From positions 1-6,561 of the forward strand of contig NVRZ01000185.1 in NCBI GenBank assembly GCA_002401055.1: a stretch of 6,561 nucleotides of DNA. Reading direction: 5' to 3'. A model generated the notes under the pieces. The model was not told the DNA's origin. It saw only the letters and a list, made by a program, of their open reading frames with translations, and did not search any database. Below, in pieces: positions 1 through 4,219 of the stretch. Made by a program: the position numbers and the translations under genes. The stretch is from Bacteroidota bacterium. Its GTDB lineage: Bacteria; Bacteroidota; Bacteroidia; NORP154. Positions within the stretch are counted from its first letter, which is position 1; every line of letters starts with the position of its first letter.

Positions 1-3000
1 CGAGATGGAATCCATAAGCCATCGCCTTTTGGGCTGCTAAGTATTCCTCGTAACTACCTATACTGTCGATCACAGAACTGTCAGGAAGTACTTGAATATC
101 CGTTCCCAGCACACCCGACCCAAATATGAAGTAAAAAGGTGTTGAGCTGGCATAGAATTGGTCTCCATTCAGGAAATTAGGGCCATACCGGGTTCCTTGA
201 TACGTGATACCCCATGGGCGTGTAGGATCCGACAATACCACTTTATATAATTGTCCATCAATAAGACTTCCTGGGGCTGTGTGACTTCCGTAATATGGAC
301 TGCCTTCCTGGTAAAAAACGGTAAGTTCACAATAACCCTTACAATGGGATACCATCATTTCTACACATAAGTAAAAATCGCTTATACTGATGTCATATGT
401 TGTCCAATGAGGCCCAGGCGCCTGAACTATCAATCCATTGTCTTCATAAAGGGTTCTTAGCTCTGAAATAAATACATCTCTCCGCCAGTCACAGATCATC
501 TTGCAACTATCTTCAGCCATTTCACCGTATTGGGTGGCAGAATAGCCCGGATCATCAGTTCCCTGAACACAATTGTAAAATTCCTCCCAAGATCTGTATT
601 GATAAGGGTCATAACCATAGTCATCAGGGTCACCATCAGGTTCCTTGTCAGAATCTACATCCCATGTATTACTGTTGGTGAAGTCCAGTGCATCCTCACA
701 ATCAGGACTACTTCCCGAAACGTAATAGAAAAATGCATAGGCATGGGACATGTAGCCCGGGTTTACATCAGGATCATCTACCCCCGTCCAAGCATCTGCG
801 GTATAATCTCGATAATATTTTCCGGTACATTCAAGGAATTGTTCAATGGGATCGTAATCAAAATCGTCGCCGTATGCGTCTTCCAATTCAAGCATGGTCA
901 ATGCGCTCTGTGCTACTCCTACCCAACATTCCCACAGTTGGTCACATGTGTATGAGACATTTTCATCTTCCAGCATGTTATGAATGAGGGTATCTATTTG
1001 TCCAAGTTCATAGTTGGATATGTGAGCGATACCATATGCACTTATATCCTGATATAGTGGGGTATAGAATGTGAGCGAATAAGAGGTGGTATTTGTATCC
1101 CATATTTCGTGAATGGATGCCTTCAAGGCGCTTGTATAATATTCTTCAAACTCCGGCCAATTGTCAGGGCATTCATAGCTGTTACACTCGTTCTTTGGAA
1201 TTTCAATGTCGCAACAGAGCCCGGTAAACGTGTAAAGCGAATTGGTGACGACATCTGCAGAATTGTCCAGATAGGCATAGAGGTTATCCAGATCATAATC
1301 TTCGAGATAGGCATATATGGTATCGAGTACCTCTGCGAACTGCTCCTCCAATATTTCTTCAACACTATCTGAATGACTGTCCCGATATGTAGTTCCACTC
1401 ACCTCATCTTCCGTAATGCTTTCCGGTATAACATTGTTCACAAAAGCACGCTTTTCCACCAGGTAGGCACCTGGTTCCAGGTCATAAGATAGGGATAGGG
1501 AAGTGTCCGAGATCCCACCATCGCAATCAGAGGCTGATATAATGAGTGTATCTACCGTTGAATTATCAGGATCATCAATATGATGAACATAAATGTATAT
1601 CGTGTAGTCACAGGTTTTGCAAAAGTCCGTGCAAGATTCTGTAAGCTCATCCAAATTGATCTCATACGTAATATTCAAGGTCGTTGCTTCTACGAAAGAA
1701 AGTGGTTTACTGGATTGGATGCCATTGTCTCCATATTTCATGTTCGCAGTGAGAATATCTGTAACTATTTCCCTTTGTTGGGAAGAGAGTGTATCTAACA
1801 AGACGCTCGCTTCATTGGAAGCCAGGCAGGTTGCCAACACTTGGCCAGATTTGGATACATACTGCACCCTGGCCACCTTATTCGGATCAATGTTGATAAT
1901 CTTAACCACACTCGAAGAAGAATCTGCTTCATCTCCAAATATTTTGATGATTTCACTATCTGATGGGTTGGCGTAATAAAATTTAGTCGTTCGGCCTTGC
2001 CCGATTGCATGTGTTAATCCTGCCCCCGATGTTTCTTCTATCTTCCCAGATTCATCTCTTAAGTAAAGCGTACGCGTAAAAGGATAGCCTTTTGCGGCAG
2101 GGATTCTGAGATCTGTGTTGTCATCACTGTAGTAATTTGAAAGCTGGCCTCCTTCAATTGAATCAGGATTGTTATAGTTTTCATCCGCATCAAAGTTCTC
2201 TGCCGTGTATATATTTCCGTTTTCATCCTGAATAAATTTTTCTACGTATGAAAAGTAGTCCTGCTCCACCGGAGCAGCCATTGTCTGGAGGGTTGGACGT
2301 CCAACAAAATCCTGAACTTTCTGACTCACCAATATCATATCTTCAGAATGAATGTAAGCTTGGGATTGTTTCTTGTACAGCAAGGGGCTGAAATAGGTAA
2401 TTCCTTCAGCAATTTTGTGGTCTTCGTTAAACCTGCGATTGAAGATCCAGTTCATATCCTCATCGAAGCCTTCATAAAAGAAAACTGTATCCATACCCGA
2501 ATACCCAGATAATGACAAGAAGGACATTGATTCAGGGCCATCGCTCCACAGCCCCCAGTTCTTATCATTGGCTTCTTCTCCATCATATAAATTCCCAATG
2601 GGCCTCGCCCGCCAGGTGTAATAACCTGCTCCTTCTGCAATTGTGAGTACCAGTGAATCCTTATCTGTTTCGATGTTAAGGGCCTGATCCCAATTCACCT
2701 CGGCATCTATGATCTGTTCATCCGCAGTCTTTGAGGAGTTGTTATTGTAGAGCCTAAGGACCTGAACCTGGTACAATGGAATTTCACAAGGACAATACCA
2801 CTCCAATGTCATAGGATTTTCTGCTGCATCTACGCTGAGGTTGTATACCAGGGGTATGGTCTCATCGTACTGATTGAATGTGTAAGCATAATACTCCTTT
2901 GATACATAAATCTCCAGATTTATATCGGAATTAACTAACTCGGTGAAATTGTAATCAGTGATGATTATACGGAAGTAGTCAATGGAATCAAATTGTTCTG

Positions 3001-3427
3001 TGAAATCCACCTGATAAATTTGCTCAGGGGCTGACTGATCAATTTTCAGCGAATCCAGGCTTCTTTCAAAACGCGTAATGCCCGACGGAGAAATGCCTTT
3101 AATATCAAGGGCTACTTTTACTTGAAATTCATTCTTCCCATAGTTGTAATCTTCACCCAGATTAAGCAAAACACTCAGTTTTGCAGACTTGATAGAATCG
3201 CCGCAAATGGCTTTAAACAGTACATTTCTCTTGTCAATTTCCACCTCTACTGTGTCCCCCACTTCCAATTTATCATGATCATAGCTTATACTATCAATTC
3301 CGACCTCATAATCCCCTGAGCCTGAAATGACGCTTGTGGTTGAACAGCGCACGAATAATATGCAGAATAACAACGCCCCCAATAAAAGGTGAAGTTGTGT
3401 CACTATCTGTATATTTCTTCGTTTCAC
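1..3427 (-). CDS. Large exported RHS-like protein, N-terminal 1142 residues (3' end outside window)
   Basis: Scanning the minus strand in this frame I found no stop between a TGA at 3461-3463 and position 2, so this is the largest gene here and it continues past the window edge. I chose GTG at 3425-3427: it follows A-rich DNA, lies 19 bp after gene B, and gives a basic N-terminus (VKRRN) followed by a hydrophobic segment (about 12-26) ending at Cys28. In order the protein has beta-rich sequence (35-190), an FN3-like domain (about 195-310; LEWYCPC at 208, YYTWRARP at 269, then WSDGP), a divergent RHS/YD-like region (326-537; VGRPTLQ at 375, GYPFTRT at 447, GQGRTTKFYY at 476, GQVLATCLA at 528), then a cysteine-rich region (599-1033). 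From memory these match huge Bacteroidota proteins that often end in RHS cores. Function is unknown; an extracellular or surface location is inferred. A later GTG at 3401-3403 is an alternative start. Confidence 0.85.
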   Translation of the reverse strand, partial: MKRRNIQIVTQLHLLLGALLFCILFVRCSTTSVISGSGDYEVGIDSISYDHDKLEVGDTVEVEIDKRNVLFKAICGDSIKSAKLSVLLNLGEDYNYGKNEFQVKVALDIKGISPSGITRFERSLDSLKIDQSAPEQIYQVDFTEQFDSIDYFRIIITDYNFTELVNSDINLEIYVSKEYYAYTFNQYDETIPLVYNLSVDAAENPMTLEWYCPCEIPLYQVQVLRLYNNNSSKTADEQIIDAEVNWDQALNIETDKDSLVLTIAEGAGYYTWRARPIGNLYDGEEANDKNWGLWSDGPESMSFLSLSGYSGMDTVFFYEGFDEDMNWIFNRRFNEDHKIAEGITYFSPLLYKKQSQAYIHSEDMILVSQKVQDFVGRPTLQTMAAPVEQDYFSYVEKFIQDENGNIYTAENFDADENYNNPDSIEGGQLSNYYSDDNTDLRIPAAKGYPFTRTLYLRDESGKIEETSGAGLTHAIGQGRTTKFYYANPSDSEIIKIFGDEADSSSSVVKIINIDPNKVARVQYVSKSGQVLATCLASNEASVLLDTLSSQQREIVTDILTANMKYGDNGIQSSKPLSFVEATTLNITYEINLDELTESCTDFCKTCDYTIYIYVHHIDDPDNSTVDTLIISASDCDGGISDTSLSLSYDLEPGAYLVEKRAFVNNVIPESITEDEVSGTTYRDSHSDSVEEILEEQFAEVLDTIYAYLEDYDLDNLYAYLDNSADVVTNSLYTFTGLCCDIEIPKNECNSYECPDNWPEFEEYYTSALKASIHEIWDTNTTSYSLTFYTPLYQDISAYGIAHISNYELGQIDTLIHNMLEDENVSYTCDQLWECWVGVAQSALTMLELEDAYGDDFDYDPIEQFLECTGKYYRDYTADAWTGVDDPDVNPGYMSHAYAFFYYVSGSSPDCEDALDFTNSNTWDVDSDKEPDGDPDDYGYDPYQYRSWEEFYNCVQGTDDPGYSATQYGEMAEDSCKMICDWRRDVFISELRTLYEDNGLIVQAPGPHWTTYDISISDFYLCVEMMVSHCKGYCELTVFYQEGSPYYGSHTAPGSLIDGQLYKVVLSDPTRPWGITYQGTRYGPNFLNGDQFYASSTPFYFIFGSGVLGTDIQVLPDSSVIDSIGSYEEYLAAQKAMAYGFHL
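608..661 (-). other. Acidic, calcium-loop-like Asp repeat in gene C
   Basis: Residues 923-940 have the pattern D-V-D-S-D followed by P-D-G-D-P-D-D and Y-D. Alternating aspartates with Gly/Ser and Pro at fixed spacing resemble thrombospondin type 3 or dockerin-like calcium loops common on secreted Bacteroidota proteins. There is only one partial repeat, so metal binding is an inference. Confidence 0.4.
1458..1475. repeat. Perfect 7-bp-arm inverted repeat inside gene C (LEPGAYLV region)
   Basis: ACCAGGT and ACCTGGT flank the 4-base loop AGGC. A third CCAGGT copy follows at 1477-1482. It is coding sequence with no T run, so a terminator role is unlikely and no function is assigned. Confidence 0.25.
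2261..2277. repeat. Perfect 7-bp-arm inverted repeat inside gene C
   Basis: CTGCTCC and GGAGCAG flank a 3-base loop, giving a GC-rich hairpin that codes for AAPVEQ in gene C. It lies 14 bp from the 14-bp palindrome. It is not a terminator, since it is mid-gene without a T run, and is probably incidental. Confidence 0.3.
2292..2305. repeat. 14-bp perfect palindrome inside gene C
   Basis: GTTGGACGTCCAAC is its own reverse complement and encodes the VGRP motif of gene C. A palindrome of this size is expected by chance about once in a window two to three times this long, so it is recorded as a sequence fact without an assigned role. Confidence 0.3.
3344..3427 (-). other. N-terminal export signal of gene C, atypical lipobox
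   Basis: Residues 1-28 have a basic n-region (KRR at 2-4), a hydrophobic stretch (LLLGALLFCILFV, 14-26) and Cys28 followed by a Ser/Thr/Gly-rich stretch. The position of Cys28 suggests a lipoprotein, but Arg at -1 breaks the normal lipobox, which has a small residue there. It could instead be an uncleaved anchor or a signal peptidase I substrate. The segment supports the GTG start, since starting at the next GTG would remove the positive charges. Confidence 0.5.
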
Positions 3428-3446
3428 TTTTGTTAGATTAATGGTC
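3428..3446 (-). promoter_or_regulatory. Spacer and translation leader between genes B and C
   Basis: The 19-bp spacer reads GACCATTAATCTAACAAAA on the coding strand and ends in an A-rich run just before the proposed GTG start. There is no Shine-Dalgarno sequence and no terminator. The short distance favours co-transcription and possibly translational coupling of B and C. Confidence 0.45.
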
Positions 3447-3450
3447 TCAT
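3433..3450 (-). other. Five-codon leader frame overlapping the gene B stop
   Basis: An ATG overlaps the gene B TGA (ATGA) and opens a tiny frame, MRPLI, that ends at TAA 5 bp before the gene C GTG. It is a different frame from gene C. It may be chance, or it may carry terminating ribosomes toward the GTG. There is no independent support. Confidence 0.15.
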
Positions 3451-4193
3451 TGGTTCCTTTTCATGGTATCAATTAGTGTAAAGTCTCCATACGGTTTTTG
3501 AAGTCTTCCTTCAGCGTCCAGAAAAATGGCAGCAACTGGGCCTTTTAATTGATCTGGCATTTTGTGATTGTAGTCCAACTCCAGCCATGTAATTATCGTA
3601 TGATTCACAGCATCTGAAGGGAGATTCCAGGTTATTACTTTTTTAATCCTCCTTTTGCTTCTATCCAGATAGAAATCTAATCGCTCAAGCTTATAAGCCG
3701 CCTTTGACTTGTTGTTGAGCTCTAGCGAGATCAATATATCTGCGCCTGAAACCAGTTTCTCAAATTCCCTGCATTCCCTTACTGTGGTCAATTCAAGTAA
3801 TGAATCTTGAAAAGCCACAAACAGCTTTTGCTGGTTATCTTTTCCGGAAAATAGTTGAGGATCCTGCCTGTATATTAGTTTTTTTGAAGACAGTACTGTA
3901 AAAGCATCCAATGAATCTTGGTAAACCTCCATCTCCTTGTTCAACATACAGGTCTTTTTTTCGCTAGTATACAGTTTTACTTCCGTAGTAGGAGCTGATA
4001 TTTTTGAAGTATTCATCACTGTTTGCACCCTATAATGAAAGAAATACACTCTATTTTTTGTGAGGCTGTCTGGGGAATTCACCTCCATAAGGATTTGGGT
4101 CAGCAATTCCTTACAGTTCTGTGCTTTTAACTCATAACTATGCGTGATCCCAAGGCCTGAGAGAAAGAGAATTAATAGTATGACACGTGCCAT
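3447..4193 (-). CDS. Exported 248-residue protein, possibly LolA-like, between two large RHS-like partners
   Basis: This is a complete frame from ATG to TGA. The first 24 residues form a signal peptide: short MAR n-region, hydrophobic core at 4-16, and a likely signal peptidase I site at LKA|QN (24/25), typical of Bacteroidota. The mature part is mostly alternating polar/hydrophobic strands (about 48-60, 69-76, 97-110, 122-133, 151-178, 184-207, 218-240) with one N-terminal helix (26-39). One helix followed by a long run of antiparallel strands resembles the LolA/LppX-like lipoprotein-carrier fold, but I see no diagnostic motif and that is inference. There are three mature cysteines (27, 82, 141) and no membrane segment after the signal, so it is probably periplasmic or surface-exposed. 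It starts 26 bp after gene A and ends 19 bp before gene C. A role as chaperone or third component for the two large proteins is suggested by position only. Confidence 0.85.
   Translation of the reverse strand: MARVILLILFLSGLGITHSYELKAQNCKELLTQILMEVNSPDSLTKNRVYFFHYRVQTVMNTSKISAPTTEVKLYTSEKKTCMLNKEMEVYQDSLDAFTVLSSKKLIYRQDPQLFSGKDNQQKLFVAFQDSLLELTTVRECREFEKLVSGADILISLELNNKSKAAYKLERLDFYLDRSKRRIKKVITWNLPSDAVNHTIITWLELDYNHKMPDQLKGPVAAIFLDAEGRLQKPYGDFTLIDTMKRNQ
4122..4193 (-). other. Signal peptide of gene B
   Basis: Residues 1-24 have one basic residue (Arg3), the hydrophobic core VILLILFLSGLGI, and the probable cleavage LKA|QN. This is a signal peptidase I type signal without a lipobox cysteine at the cut, so the protein should be released into the periplasm or beyond. 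Confidence 0.7.
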
Positions 4194-4219
4194 AAATATT
4201 TTATTTTCAATTGACCGAA
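4194..4219 (-). promoter_or_regulatory. A+T-rich translation leader between genes A and B
   Basis: This is the 26-bp spacer between the gene A stop and the gene B ATG. On the coding strand it ends in an A-rich tract (AAAATAAAATATTT) directly before ATG, with no GGAGG-like sequence. Such leaders are usual in Bacteroidota, where initiation relies on A-rich unstructured mRNA. There is no terminator hairpin and no room for a normal promoter, which supports co-transcription. Confidence 0.5.

Larger units (their letters stand above)
329..1633 (-). other. Cysteine-rich central region of gene C
   Basis: Residues 599-1033 contain many cysteines: 599, 603, 606, 738, 739, 748, 753, 828, 834, 867, 910, 953, 975, 979, 1021, 1029 and 1033. 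Three form CxxxC pairs (599/603, 975/979, 1029/1033). Recognisable segments are CTDFCKTCDY, LEPGAYLVEKRAFV (650-663), CDQLWECW (828-835), FLECTGKYY (865-873) and CKMICDWRRD (975-984). Aromatic helices around the cysteines suggest a disulfide-stabilised extracellular domain. I recall related segments in Bacteroidota RHS-like proteins but no assigned activity. Confidence 0.5.
1817..2452 (-). other. Divergent RHS-like region of gene C
   Basis: Residues 326-537 run from NWIFNRRF to GQVLATCLA. They contain a series of RHS-reminiscent elements: TYFSPLL near 344, VGRPTLQTM (375-383, comparable to the usual G-R-P-V-x-T/Q motif), YVEKFIQDENGN, GYPFTRTLYLRDESGKI (447-463), GAGLTHAIGQGRTTKFYY (468-485) and GQVLATCLA (528-536, comparable to G-R-x-(I/V)-A-T-A-L). 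The order matches my memory of the conserved pre-core segment of Bacteroidota RHS proteins. Key YD aromatics are partly replaced, so profile searches may score it weakly. Confidence 0.6.

Noticed and set aside
608..661. Tandem DNA repeat (recurrent ATCAGG-like units)
   Set aside because: The periodicity comes from repeated Asp/Pro codons in the acidic motif; the copies are short and imperfect.
530..955. 141-codon open frame on the plus strand
   Set aside because: It is antisense to gene C, which is open throughout in a coherent exported-protein frame. Its product is a run of Ile/Arg/Val without domain features, as expected of a shadow frame.
1458..1475. Intrinsic terminator
   Set aside because: The hairpin is mid-gene, has no T run on either side that fits, and the surrounding frame is intact.
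1617..1976. 119-codon open frame on the plus strand
   Set aside because: It lies antisense to the CTDFCKTCDY and RHS-like parts of gene C and has no plausible domain or leader.
3447..3450. Frameshift fusing gene B to gene C
   Set aside because: Gene B ends with a clean TGA, gene C has its own export signal, and the ATG frame in between stops after five codons.
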